Positions 46,202-59,431 of a DNA stretch of 64,000 nt are shown piece by piece; positions within the stretch are counted from its first letter, which is position 1, and the number at the start of each line of letters is the position of its first letter. The notes beneath the pieces are model-generated. The model searched no databases. It was given only the letters and a program-made list of their open reading frames with translations, and had not been told where the DNA came from. Origin of the DNA: Selaginella tamariscina (lineage: Eukaryota; Streptophyta; Lycopodiopsida; Selaginellales; Selaginellaceae); NCBI GenBank assembly GCA_003024785.1, contig PUQB01000171.1, positions 62,001-126,000 on the forward strand, read 5' to 3'. The position numbers and the translations under genes were made by a program.

Positions 46202-49200
46202 TTATGAATCAATCCTTCGTAACATGTCTTTCAGCCTCGTGGTGAGCTCTTCAAAGCTTGGTCGCTCATCCCAATTACTACACATATAATAAAATGAACA
46301 TAGCGTGCATGTGTGTGCGTGTGTGTGTGCGCGTGCGTGCGTGTGTGTGTTACCTCTTCCAGCAGTCTTGAATTGTAGCTGCATATTTTGGATCTATATT
46401 CTCCGGAATAGGTAACCGCTTGTCCTTGAATCCTACAACAGCTATTACCTGTGTTTTACGTAAAAATTATTCATTAAATATTTACTCAAAACCATTATTA
46501 TTGAAGATAAAATATTGTCAACGTCGTATAACACTACCGTATATGCAAACACAAAATACACAAGCACATGCCTACTATAACACACCATACACACATACTT
46601 AATATAGATATTAAAATTAATAAGAAATATTCACTGTTTAATACTAATATATTCCTTACTTTGTGTAGTATATATGTACCTACGTACGTATGTATGTATG
46701 TATCTATCGAACCTGCAAAGGTTCTAGGTCGTTCCAAGGAACTTCTTCAGTAGCAAGCTCCCATAAAATTACACCAAAACTGTACACATCCGATCTATAG
46801 AAAACAAAAAAAACAGAAAAACTGTTAATCATTATTTTAACAATATAACATTAATTTTAATAATAGAAGTAAATCAGAAAAAATAAAAAAAAAAATGTTA
46901 GAAGAAAGAAGAGCTATGGAGAACAGTATTACTTGCATACTTTTCATTTGAAGATTCACTTCTTAACACCTCGGGAGGCATCCATTGAGACTGAAAAATA
47001 ATCGTCAGTTTAATGTGTACGTATGTGTGCATAGGAGAGAGAGAAAGAGAGAGTGCGTGCGTGCGTGCGTGTGTGTGTGTGAAAGAGAGAAACAGACACA
47101 CACACACACACACACACACACATTCAAAACGCAACATAAAACTATACCGTTCCCATCCTCGCATTTCCAGTTAACAAATTGTTGTGTTTCAACCGTGAGA
47201 GACTAAAATCACCAACCTACATGATAGTTAATTATTGAAAGAGAAAGAAAGACATGTAGTATGCGTGTACACATGAAGACAAACATGCATCACATACATA
47301 CCTTAACTTTAAGATTTTTGTCAACAAGAAGATTTGTAGACTTCAAATCTCGATGGACAATAGGTGGTATGCAGTTGTGAAGGTAAGTCATTCCCTTAGC
47401 CTGAAATGCATCATATAAACAATAGTAAAGCATAATATCCTTTATCAAGATAGCTAGCGATTAATATACGAGAGAGAAAGAGAGAGAGAGAGAGAGCTGA
47501 CCACGTCTAAAGCCACCCCGAGCTTCCTTTTCCAGTCCAACCCAGATGGTTTTCTATGATGTAGCAATCGAAACAAGCTCCCCCTATATATGTAAAAGTA
47601 AACAAACAACAAAATATATAAAATTGCTAAATATTTTTTTTATGATAATTAATTAGTTCTACCTGGGCATAAGCTCAGTAACAATATATAGCCTCTCACT
47701 AGAAGCAGCAGCACCAAGAAACAACACGATATTCGGATGTCTCAACTTTTTCATTATTGCAACCTTCCACCAACCATCTTAGTCAGAACACACACACACA
47801 ATGCATATAAATAATAAATGGTCCTATAGAAAATTTAAAAACTTGTTTGATATTTTAAAAACTGTATAATTAGATAATTATTTATGTAATAAATATGACA
47901 TAAATTTATAAGTCATACATCCGTGTATATGCGTCTGTTCATATTTTACAAACACACATATTAAACAGAAAACTGAAGTACCTCTTTTCTGAAGTCATCC
48001 AGGCCTGATTCGTTGTACTGAAGCTCATGAAAGACCTTGACAGCTACATCCTACTAAATCAAATACTGGAATATGAGATATAAAATATAACAATATAGTA
48101 TTAGAATAATATCAATAATATCGAGTATAAGACACAATAATAATAAAAAAGAAAAATATCTACGTACCAAACCACACCAAGATGCACGATAGACCGTTGC
48201 ACAGCTTCCTGTAAACCAATTTATATTAGAGCGTGTAAATAATACTTTTCAGCGAAAGGTGTATATCCTTGTGCTAGTATTTTAGTTAATATAATAAATA
48301 CACTTGTTTGTCCGTATGAGGTGTGCACGCGTGCATGCGTGCGTGTGTGTGTTGCTCTTTACATAAGGCCTGAGATCTCATACTGAGGACTTTCAAAATC
48401 ATAATGCTGCAATTTACATATGTATAAAAGATATATATGCGTGAATGTGTGTGTATGTGAGAGATGTACCTTGTCCAATTTGATCATGCAAAGTGAGAGT
48501 GTCCCAGGTGATCTCGCACTCCGGACTTTCGAGATCCTCAATCCTGCTGGAGCTACTACTAGTGCTGATGGTACTCGTCACACTGCTCATACTACTGTGA
48601 CAATTATTATTATCCGAGTTCGAAAATGCTGAAGAACAACAAGAGGTACAAGACAATAAAGAGGTTGATGAAGAAGATGAAGGCCCGTCCATGGATGGTT
48701 TGAGCTTGTCTAACAACTGCTCAAATCCTAAACGAGGTTTAGGGTGTAAGGTTTCCTCTTTCCAAGGCCATAAGCGTCCTGTCCATGACGTTGATCTCAT
48801 CGTTTCTCCTCCACTTGTGTTCACCGTTAGATTCCCCCGTATGTGTGATAGTAGCTTCGTTGCCTGTCATATATAAACATGCATATATATGTATATGATT
48901 TTGTTTCGGTTCAGTGCATGTGTGTTGAACATATAATCATATCTCTCCCTCCCTCCCTCGCTCTCTCTCTCTCTCTCCATGTTTATATACATTTGTCTGC
49001 AGATATGAGAGTCAATGCAGACAGATATATGCATATTCATACATAAGAAAGTAGATGCATATAAAAGGGAGGTGTGTGTGTGTGTAAAGAATGAATTACC
49101 AGGCTGGAGAGAGTGGAGGCGAAGGGGATTTGCCAAGGCTGTTGGTGCCAGTCATGAGGCTTCCAGACCGCACGATGGTGGGGCTCGATGAACTGTCTAG

Positions 49201-50294
49201 CATCACTGGACACACCAATAACGCCAGCAAGATTGCCTTGACTGTCGTAAAAAGGCGTGTTGGTAATCATTGCAGGGAATATCTCGCCGGACTTTTTCTT
49301 GAGTGGGAATTGTCCCACCCATGATTCCCCCACACAAAGCCTTTCTACTATCTTGCTTGCTGTCTCCATTGAGCTTTTGTCTACTAGCAGCTCCATTATG
49401 TTACGCCCCACTGCTTCTTCAGCCGACCACCCGTACAGCCTCGCCGCCATGGTATTCCTGTATTCCGTACGCTTAAGTACAAAGATGCATTCTTACACTA
49501 TCACACAATGCATTACCTCTCTGTGTGTGTCTCACACACACACACACACACAGAGGGAGACAAGGAGAGAGAGTACAAGTGCATGATTGTTTAGCACTAC
49601 AGATATGATGCCATTAACAAACATTCTACTTCACTCTGAACAACAACTATGGCAAGAGCAAACGTTGTACACATCATAAACTTTTCAACTTACACACACA
49701 CATCAAATCATACGAGATACAATGCTTTATTACATAGTTTCAAGATACGTAAATGTTGTATAGATTGAGTGTGTGATCATGTCTATGTTCTAATGATATA
49801 ATCCATGAAAGCACATTGAATGAATATATATTTATGTACCAGTATGTCACCTCTGCAGAAGTGGAGAACATGTAAACGGCCTGTCCCATGGAGTGAAGAA
49901 TATTTGCATACCGATCCTCCGGGCTGTCCGTGGCATACTCGAGAGAGATATTCTCCGAGAGAGTCCTGCGGGGGACACGCACGGTCTCCGACAAGTCCTT
50001 GTGCGGAACACCGACGTGCTGCTTCGGAGGGGACATAGACATAGACCTCTTGATAGCGGAGCAATGCACATCATGGGAAAGCAGCAGTCCGGGTGCAGAT
50101 TTCCTCTGCGAGGAAGATGAATCCATCAAAACTCCCTCTTTGCGCTGCTTGAGAGCTTGAATCACTGCCTCTCTCTCCTTGATTATCTTCTTCATCTCCT
50201 GTTGCAGCTGTGTGTGGCTCTCCTCGAGCCTCCGAATCTGTTCCGTCAGGTCATCATCCTCCTCCCGCGGCGTACTACATTTCGACGGCTCCAT
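46202..50294 (-). CDS. PAS-domain Raf-like (group B) MAPKKK family kinase
   Basis: Thirteen exons keep one frame for 656 residues: 50294-49840, 49457-49100, 48863-48470, 48208-48168, 48050-47982, 47763-47663, 47583-47502, 47400-47302, 47216-47148, 46990-46941, 46794-46713, 46448-46354 and 46277-46202. A TAA stands in frame just above the ATG. Residues 15-50 form a coiled coil ([19 protein letters not shown]). A PAS domain follows (~125-265; [19 protein letters not shown]), then a serine-rich linker and the kinase: GQGSCATV (401-408), K421 in [14 protein letters not shown] (516-523), DFS (536-538) and PPE (561-563). The third glycine of the loop is Ala and DFG is DFS, so activity may be altered. 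Group B Raf-like kinases act in ethylene, abscisic-acid and osmotic signalling; PAS suggests redox or light input. Confidence 0.93.
47053..47122. repeat. Compound microsatellite in a kinase intron
   Basis: A (GTGC)n/(GT)n tract, then GA-rich sequence, then (CA)n within the intron between kinase exons 9 and 10. The GT and CA halves are complementary, so the transcript can fold back. Confidence 0.8.
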
Positions 50295-50843
50295 GCCGAG
50301 CGCCAAAGACGGATCTAGCAGCTGCTCGAGCGCTTACCTGGGATGTCTCCGGCGGAAGACGAATCGAAGAACCATTTCGACCTAATCCACATTTAAGCGC
50401 ACAAGAAAACTGTATCGATGAGAAGATAGAAAGACAAAAACAAAGATCAATATAAAATAATTAGCCAGAAGCACAAGAGAATGCGGACTTATCGATATAG
50501 AAATGTGAGGATTACCGTCCGATGCTCTGGGTGTGGGCCACATCTCTGCCGTCCATTCGAGCGTTAAGCTCCTTTCACTTAACTTTTCGCAAGCGTTACA
50601 CGAAATTTACTGTATTATATAAAATGGTGTGTGTACGTGCGTGCGTGTGTGTGTCTGTTGCATAGTCAACCTCAGCCATTTGTGACTAAAAACGAAGTGT
50701 GTGTGTGTGTGTGTGTGTGCGTTATGTAAACTTCAAACACCCGCTTATTACATATAGAAACCACAAAATACACACACACACTCCTGTTGTATATATATAC
50801 ACGCAGTGTCTGTGTGTGAAAGACTTTATTACATACAGAAACC

Positions 50844-50878
<35 letters not shown>

Positions 50879-50912
50879 GAGTGTGAGCAGTGTAGACAAT
50901 GTTAACCTTACA
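50295..50912. other. Intergenic region between the CCDC96-like and kinase genes
   Basis: Holds the kinase promoter/leader and the CCDC96-like 3' flank. It contains (GT)n at ~50697-50719 and (CA)n at ~50849-50875, again complementary. No further gene is seen. Confidence 0.55.
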
Positions 50913-51208
50913 TTACAAATGATTGAGAGTTGCTGCATACTTCTTCTTAAGTACGTCACGTTTGGCCCCATCTAAGGCTGTTAGCAGGGGAGTATTCTCA
51001 GGTTGAGCTTCCTTAGCAGCCATGTAGTAGCCAGTGAGTGAATCCTGAAGATGCCTATGTAACTCGTGGTTCTTCTTTGTAAGTTCACCGTGCTTGCTCT
51101 TCAGCTTCCTCTCGAATGCATCCACATTCTCCTTGTTGAGCTCTAAGTCATCTAGCAACGCCGGCTTTGTCACATTCACTATGTCCTCCTGCAACTCTCT
51201 GTATGTAA

Positions 51209-51272
<64 letters not shown>

Positions 51273-52999
51273 TCCTTATAAACATTACGTACCTGCATCT
51301 TTGCCATTTTTGCCCGCAAAGACTTGCACAAAGCCTTAACTCTGTGCAACTCTTTTCTCTTTGCCAGAAGCTCTGAATCAACGCTTCCAAGAGCCTTTGC
51401 ATCCACCTACATAAACAAAACAACGTCATGTGTGAGGTGTCTGTGTATGATATACACGCATCACTGTGTATGTATATTATGGTCGATTACTTACCTCGGT
51501 CTCCTTCCGAACATATTGTAATTTCTCACGGACATGAGTAAGTACATGAACAATGTGTGTACTCTTCTTCTTGAGCTGGAAAAGCTCATCATTCTTCTTT
51601 GACAACTGCAAGTTTCCAGCACAGCATAAGATATGTAAGTTGTGTGTGTGTCTATATTTATAAAAGAGTGTCATTATATGCAGTACATTATACTTAGCTA
51701 TATGTATACGTGCCAATGTGTAATCACATACATACGCACGCGCGTGCGTGTTACCTTCTCGTTGAGAGATTCGTTCTCGATCTTGAGTTGCTCAAAATCA
51801 ACCAAGTGTAGACCACCAGGAAGCTGTTCTTTCTTCCACAATGCCTGCTCCAGTTTTTTAACTGTGTCTTAAGCTGCTTCCCTTGAATTCTTAGTGTTTC
51901 AATCTCCGTATCCAAATCGTCTTCTTCATTTTGTAACTGCATGAAATAAGATATATAACACTCAACACACGCACGCACACACGTGTGTGTGTGTGTTGTA
52001 TATAAGCATATTCTACTAAACTAAACATATAAGAATTATATATACCTATATCATGTGCATGCCTATATACATACCATCGAATCGTTATGGCAAAGTAACC
52101 TTAAGTCTTGTGGTGGTGTAAAGGAACCTATATACAATGTATATATATAGTACACCGTGTGTGTACCTTTTCTAGAATTTTGGGATTCAAAGGCTTTCCG
52201 GTGATACTGTGCTGCGCTTCTCTTGCCATCTGCACTGTACTCAACCCACAAAAAGCCATAATGAGAAACTAAACACGCACGCACGCACGCGCACGCACTT
52301 ATTATAAAAGAACTTAACCTGCCATTTGTAGGCCAGAAATTCATCACGCATGTGTTTGGCTTCTTCTTGTTTGTTCTTAACTTGCTCCTGCATATCTTCA
52401 ATCCTCTCATCATACTCGACAACCAACCGATCTATTTCTTCTTTAAGATTCTTCCATTGCATCAAACGCTGCAGAAATAACAATAACATGTAATAAGAAA
52501 TAAAATAATGAAAGTAATGAACTTTAAGAGTAATACTACAGTTATAACTCACATTCTGATATAATGTTTCTGCTCCTTCAAGAAAAAGTTTGGTTCCAAT
52601 TGTAGATCTCCTCTTTTGCAAAGCAAGAAGACGTTTTTCGAGCACTTTATTTTCTGACTGGAGGTCTCCTATTTCTTCCATTGTTTCCTATAATAGGAAA
52701 AAGAAAAAACGCATTCATTTTTATGTTTATTAAAATAAATATAATTATTGAAAATTTTAATGTAGCAGTTTACCTCGAGCTGAAATAAAACTTGATGTTT
52801 TTCCTCTTTTCGTGGTTCCTTTTCCACAACCTGCATAAGAGCTCCTTGAACACATAAGATAAAAAATGAACCTAGTACATTCATAGGCCATTGTCACAAC
52901 ACACACATAGTGAACAACACATACACACACAATCTGACCCATTATACATACATTAGTATATATGACTACTATTGCATACTGTTACCTGTCTTAAACCGT

Positions 53000-53042
<43 letters not shown>

Positions 53043-53181
53043 GAGAGGGAGAGAGAGTGTGTGGAGAGGGGGGGGTTTATGAGTCTCATGCTCTTCTGTA
53101 AACAACACATACACACACAATTATGGTAACATCTTACTCATAAACCCCCCTCTCTCTATATATATACACACACTCTCTCTC

Positions 53182-53222
<41 letters not shown>

Positions 53223-53448
53223 GGTTTAAGATAATACAGGTAACAGTATGCAATAGTAGTCATATATACTAATGTTTGTAACACATACACACACAACACA
53301 CATAGTGAACAAGACATACACACACAATCTTAAGGTAACATCTTACAGAAGAGCATGAGATTCATAACCCCCCCCCTCCTCTCTCTCTCTATATATATAT
53401 ATATAGACAGACTCTCTCTCCCTCTCCCTCCTCTCCCTCTCCCCTCTC

Positions 53449-53513
<65 letters not shown>

Positions 53514-53921
53514 GTAACAGTATGCTAATAGTCATATACACTAATGTTTGTAATAATGCTGCTGCAAATAACTATTGTATATTATTAACAAAATAAATGA
53601 CAAGTAAATAACTAAAGGACAGAAGGCAAACCGGTGGAACATTCTGAGTAGATGGATCTGTCTCCTGTGGAGGTACTTGTTTCTGGGTTTCCTACATTTA
53701 CACATGGGAAATGTTAAAACATATAAGTCACACGCGCACATACACATACATACACACACGCACACACAACACACCGGTGGCACATCGGAGGATGACTGAG
53801 TCTCCTGTGGAGGTTCTTTTTTCTCAGTTCCCTATCTCGCAATGAAACGTTGAATGCAATTAAAACAAATGCATATCAAAATCAATGCATATACCTGATC
53901 GGTATTCGCTTCTTCTGCCAT
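50913..53921 (-). CDS. CCDC96/CFAP184-like ciliary coiled-coil protein (DUF4201 type)
   Basis: Eleven exons: 53921-53895, 53831-53775, 53691-53632, 52830-52774, 52687-52553, 52468-52319, 52229-52167, 51936-51755, 51605-51495, 51406-51293 and 51194-50913, about 412 codons. Apart from the short start it is coiled coil almost throughout (LQSENKVLEKRLLALQKRR; MQEQVKNKQEEAKHMRDEF). The family core is VDFEQLKIENESLNEK followed by NDELFQLKKK and VLTHVREKLQYV. CCDC96 and its partner CCDC113 sit near radial spoke 3 and the nexin link of motile cilia. CCDC113 is an alternative identity. Exon 8 needs one more A in the A6 run (plus-strand T6, 51854-51859) to stay in frame, either a consensus error or a recent break. 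Exons 2 and 3 are internal duplicates. Confidence 0.82.
51214..51271. repeat. Compound (CT)n(TA)n(TG)n microsatellite in intron 10
   Basis: A CT run, TA run and long TG run immediately precede the acceptor side of exon 11 on the plus-strand map, within the CCDC96-like gene. Confidence 0.8.
52921..53560. repeat. Long inverted plus direct repeat inside intron 3 of the CCDC96-like gene
   Basis: The ~150-base arm at 52940-53095 (TTAGTATATATGAC..., (GT)n, (GA)n, G-run, TTTATGAGT) recurs as its reverse complement at ~53130-53275, with about 35 bases between. A third unit in the same orientation as the second follows at ~53330-53560 with longer (CT)n and (CA)n runs. The transcript could form a ~150-bp hairpin. 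The intron (52831-53631) is the longest in this gene. Confidence 0.85.
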
Positions 53922-56479
53922 TGTTCGCAAATGACCTAATTAGGGCAAGGTTTTCACATTTAAAAGATTCTTTACTGTAAACCTATTACGGTTATATTTG
54001 ATTTTTATTAATAATAACCTTTAATTATGACCGTCCATTTTATTAATATTTAATCTTATCAATAAAATAGTTTAAATGGAATATTTTAAATTTATCAAAA
54101 TGTTTATTATATTAAACAATTATTCATTTCTTATTAGAAATAAGCTATACTGAATCAAGGGGTTAAAGTAATTTAATTTATCATATTTAACAACCAAATA
54201 ATGTGAATAAGTTGTAATATGATAAGGTTTGTATTTATGATTATTGGAAAAGATTTATTTTAAAATTTAATTATATTAATATTAATATAATATTTTAATT
54301 TAGACCTAATTTCTAGTTAATATTTAAATTTTAATATAATACATAATAAAGAAAATAGAACTAATTGAGAACTAAATAAACTAATTTAGTTATATTAACA
54401 AAACTTAATAATATGTTAAAATAAATATAGATTAAGATTTATAAAATTTTAATAAGTGTACGAAAACATGTCTTTGAAGATGAAAAATTCCACTATATTT
54501 TATTTTGAATATATATATTGTAATATTATTATTAATATAAATATACATTTAAAAATGTGTAATGTGTGTTTATGCATATATACATTATTAATTATAAAAA
54601 ATGAATGAATCCAATATAAAATTTAAAACATAGAAATAAAAACTATATACTATATAATTTGTGAAAAAAAATTATTTTAAATTATACATGAAATATGATT
54701 CACATAATTAAAATATATGAATATATTTGATAAGGTGTTGTTAACTCATAATAAACCCAAGATAGACATTTATATGGGTGGTATTTAATAAACCCAGCAT
54801 ATATATTTATGTGGGGGATATTAATAAGCCCCATCACACACACACACACACGTGTGTGTGTGGGTGTGTGGAGCATATGAACAGTCAAAATTAATTATAC
54901 AAAATTAATTATAGATAAGCATTATTTTTAAGATATGTTATTTTAAAGAAAAATCTAATTTGCAACTTCGAAACCTCAATATACTGACACATATTCTAAT
55001 TATTATTTATGATTAATTAAAAAACATATACACATGTTTGCATGTTTTTATAATTTAAGAACTACCATAATTTTAAATAAGATAATGTTATACTCAATAA
55101 ATTCAAAATATTAATAAAATTTTATACATGATAAATTAAAAAGCATTTTTTATTATTAAATTTAAAATTTAAAATAAAAAATAAATTATTAAACCTAAAA
55201 TTACATTTTAATCCCACTTGAATTTGAATATGGAATTATTCATGCATCACTCTTATTTTCTCTTTCTACTTAATTTTTCTTTTGTTATACTTAATATAAT
55301 ATTATAGCGTATCATATTTTTAAACCACCAAAACACACATGAGGATCTTCATATTCTTTTAGAATATATATATATCTAAAAACTTTATTAAAAGATTCTA
55401 CTTAAATTCACATAACTAACTCAAAACTCTAATTAAGAGGCTTTTTAAGATATGTATGTACATTTATGTGGGATTTATATGTGCATATTAAATACAATGA
55501 TATATTTATAATTATTTTGTTATGATTGTTTTATAAGAGCAAGTGACAATATATTAATTTAGACCAAAAAATCTATCAAATATAAAATTGCATTTGATAC
55601 ACCTAATTCAATAATTTTTATAAATTTACATAGAAAATCTAAAAAATATCAATATAAATTTGATTATTAAATTGATGAGTGTGCGTATGTTATTATTTTA
55701 GATATAATTTAAATTTAATTTTATTGCTTCTAATTGGATATTACCTTTAAATTTTAATTTATAATAATATTAAAATTTAATGCAGATAAAATAACATTAT
55801 TTATTATATATTTAACATTTATAAATTTTCATTATAATAAGGACCAATCGCCCCCTTGCTTGCCCAGCAAAATGGGGTAAAGAAGGGTCGACAGGATCGG
55901 TTTAGTTTTAAAACTAAAATTTAGTATTTAAAATGTAAATATAATGTATGTAATATGGTATTTAATTCTTATATTTATAATACTATATTACTTGGTAGTG
56001 GTAACTATAATTAATATTAATTCATTAAACATTTTATGTAGAGAAAATCATATTTATAAGGGAACACACATTCTCTTATAACACCAACACACATGTGAGA
56101 GTCCACATTCTCTTTATAACAAATACATAATTAAATTAATATATTTTTTGCACATATGTTCTCTTGTGTTTATCATATTACACATATATATATTAAGGGT
56201 CAATCGGAATAAGATAGTGAAGAAATCAAATTTCAGAAGGTTAAGAAAGGGTAAGGTGTATAAGAGGTAGCAGTACTATGGATCCCATCACAGTACTGAA
56301 AAAATGAATAGTATACATCAAAGCAGGACTACGAGTAAGAGATAAACGTATAAAGAGGAAAAGGAAACTTATATTATGTCCACGCACGGCACATGGTACA
56401 AAAATATAATATACTTGGGATACCTTTCTAATCTTAATCTGGTTTATTTATATCCGTACTCTTTGATCCATACTACATT
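53922..56479. other. AT-rich intergenic region
   Basis: No gene is supported. The CCDC96-like promoter should lie in the first few hundred bases. A small GC-richer patch occurs at ~55845-55900 (CGCCCCCTTGCTTGCCCAGC). A GTGTGTG/CACACAC inverted pair sits at ~54838-54868. Confidence 0.7.
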
Positions 56480-59400
56480 TATATCATAAACCCTCCTTTC
56501 ATTATGAAGTTTATAATCAATCATTATACATTTTAAATCAATAAATATAATCAATTAAGTTTCTTTAAATTCTTTATTTATATTTGATAAATCATTTAGA
56601 ATTTGAACCCAAAATATTAATTTTAAATTTATATTTCATACACTTCCAAGTGTTTTGATGAGTACACTATTGATTTTAATTTTCTTTTTTAAAAACTACT
56701 TATCATATGCAACCTTTTTTTAATTTCTTCACTTATGCACCATCGAAATAATATATAGCTACTTATTTAGAATTTTATAGTTCTTAAATCTCAAAAATCT
56801 AAATATTTAATTAATTTGAATTTATTGGAACCATCATTATCTTATAATAAGGATTTTGAATCATATCTTGCTCTTTTTATATATTTGATATAGTTCATCT
56901 TGCACCAAAATGTAGTACCAAGACAATCATTAAACTTCAAAACATCTTAATATTAAAATTTATTTATCCATTGCAATTTCTTGTTAATTAGATCATGACT
57001 CAAATTTAAGAAGTCAATGTGCCTATAATTTTTCTTTTTATTATTAATATTGACCTTTAATACAATCCTTTATATCTCAATATTTACTTACCTTTGAACA
57101 TGGATACACCACTCAAAATTATTCTTAACATATAAATATCTACACATAAATAACTACATAAACTAAACCACTCAAACATACTTAACTTCTCACACCATCA
57201 ACTCACTGAACAAGTTTCATTTGAAGTGATAATGTCACATGACAAACCTTATATAAATACAAACTGGTTAACAAATAAAGTTATAAAATACTCTAACTAA
57301 TTTAACTTATTTAATTACTTATAATATTTTACAACCTTTAGAGTTTGAATTTGATACAAAATGTCAAAGTTTTTACATGGTGGCATTGTATGTCACCAAA
57401 TGTTAATTGTGGAAGTTTGTATTGGAAACCTCATGATATTGGTAAAGAAAATCCATATAAAAACTCAATTCACACTACAAATATAAACAATGCTTACGGA
57501 GTTAAGGGTCCATAAATAATATAGGCCTAAGTTTTAGAATGACATGGAACATTAGGATGAGTAAAGAATTAGCAAAAAATATTGAACTTGTGTGCTAAAC
57601 ACACGATATTGCAAGTCTACATATTGCACACCTCATATAAATTAATTGGAATGTTTGAGTTGGCAAATTGTGTGCGTGTGTTGTGGTGCATTAATTGGAT
57701 CTAGATGATGACTTAAATGTGCTTAGTCTAGATGCATACTGGCTTAAATATGGGTATCATTTCTAACTTTGCATATATGAAACAATAAAGGACTCAACCA
57801 TTAAAGGTATAGAACAAACATGTGTTTGATAAAGCTTCTACAATGGTGTAAATTCACAACCAATAAAGTAGTTTATCCCTTAGGGTGTAACATACTCGCA
57901 CACATAGAAAGCATAAAGATTGTGCCTTCATGACTGATGTAAGTAAGAGGAAGTAAGACTCTCCTTTTCAATCTCCACACCTACTCTATTTAATCTTCAC
58001 CATGAAGAGCACCCCTTCCCTCCCTAGTCCCTCGACTCATTAAGCAAAGTAGTAGAAAGTACCAACCTCTTTGGTTTCAAGTAAACACTACCCTAGGGTT
58101 TGGGCAACCTAAGGCAAAAATGAAACTATTTAAGAACTCTGGTTTTTATTTGGTATCTCAATATTGTCTTGAACACCTTATAGCCCCCTTAAGCACTAGT
58201 TCTACTATTTTTTCACTTGTTAAACTTACTTTCATGATAGAAAATGAATCATTTTTAAGAATTAGCAACCATAATCAAAGTCGCTTCAACTCTTTAAACT
58301 GAAGAAAGTTAATTTCAAGAACTAATTGGAATCAACAATGGCTGAAATAATCTATACAAAGATGGCAAAGGGCCTTGGACTGACAATAAACATTATAAAT
58401 GTGCATGAAGTTTGCTACATACTTTTGTCACCAATAATCCCAAGTGCATGCTAAAATGACTAGCAAAACACTTATACAATATTCATGTTGTGAATTAACA
58501 TGCACTTAGCTGTAAATGTTGTTTCTAGCCAACTAAATGACGGTTCCAGGTGCCTCTAAGGGTTACACTTGACCCTTTTACCTTCATGTTTTTTAAAATC
58601 TTAATTATTTATATTAATAAGTTTAAATTTTTTAATTTAAACCTATAACACATCATGAGAAAACATATTCTTGTGGTTAAAAGTGAATCTTATATTTTCC
58701 CACATTGCATAATCCTTATTTGTATATCAAACGACCACCTTGACTTGGGTTTTAAGGATTAGCCTACACACAAGTGTGCATCAGTATGTCATGGGATTAA
58801 CTAATTCTTTTGATCCCTTTCCCTTAAGGTCGCATGTGACAAAAAGATTATTTGAAAGTGAAGGCACATACGAACTACCTCAAAACAAGGACTCAAACAA
58901 TGCTTTAAATGCATGTGAGCGAGTCATAAAGGGTAAGATTTTAAATAAACCTAAACTTACATCAACGTCTAAACACATATTAAGTAAAGTGGGTTGGCAA
59001 ATAGTTCTATCCTTACTGTTCAAAGGGGTCTAAGGCAATGTTCTTAACCCTCCTGGACAATTCAAATAAAGATTTGACACTTTTGTATTTAGTAAGTGGG
59101 TGGGTTGTTTCTTATTATATCTTAGTATTCTAGAGGTTTAACAAGTTATTCTAATAAATAATAACAAAGCTGTAACAAAAACTATTAGCTCAGGGACGGA
59201 TTTTAATAAATATTCTCAAATGCATCTCTCTAAAGACTTAAGCATTTGTAAATAGAACTGTTTTTCACTAGATTCATTTACACGCTTTATAACTTCAGTC
59301 AAACGATAAATAACATGCATTTCGTGTGCATATAGGGCACTTGTATTTAACAAGCCATCTCCTATCTCGTTTTTAATTTAATTTAACTCCCTTGATATCC
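56480..59400. other. AT-rich tail of the duplicated block, copy 3 (inverted)
   Basis: Reverse-complement partner of ~9200-12170 and 24930-27945. Divergence is uneven: 56480-58100 stays close to copy 1, while 58300-59350 differs by many substitutions and indels from both direct copies. No gene is seen. Confidence 0.75.
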
Positions 59401-59431
59401 CTAGGTTTAATCTTGTATAGTTTGATTAGGG

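Noticed and set aside
48359..48420. Possible extra kinase exon (frame [13 protein letters not shown]) between exons 3 and 4
   Set aside because: Joining exon 3 directly to 48208-48168 restores GQGSCATVY in frame, while inclusion of this stretch brings a stop.
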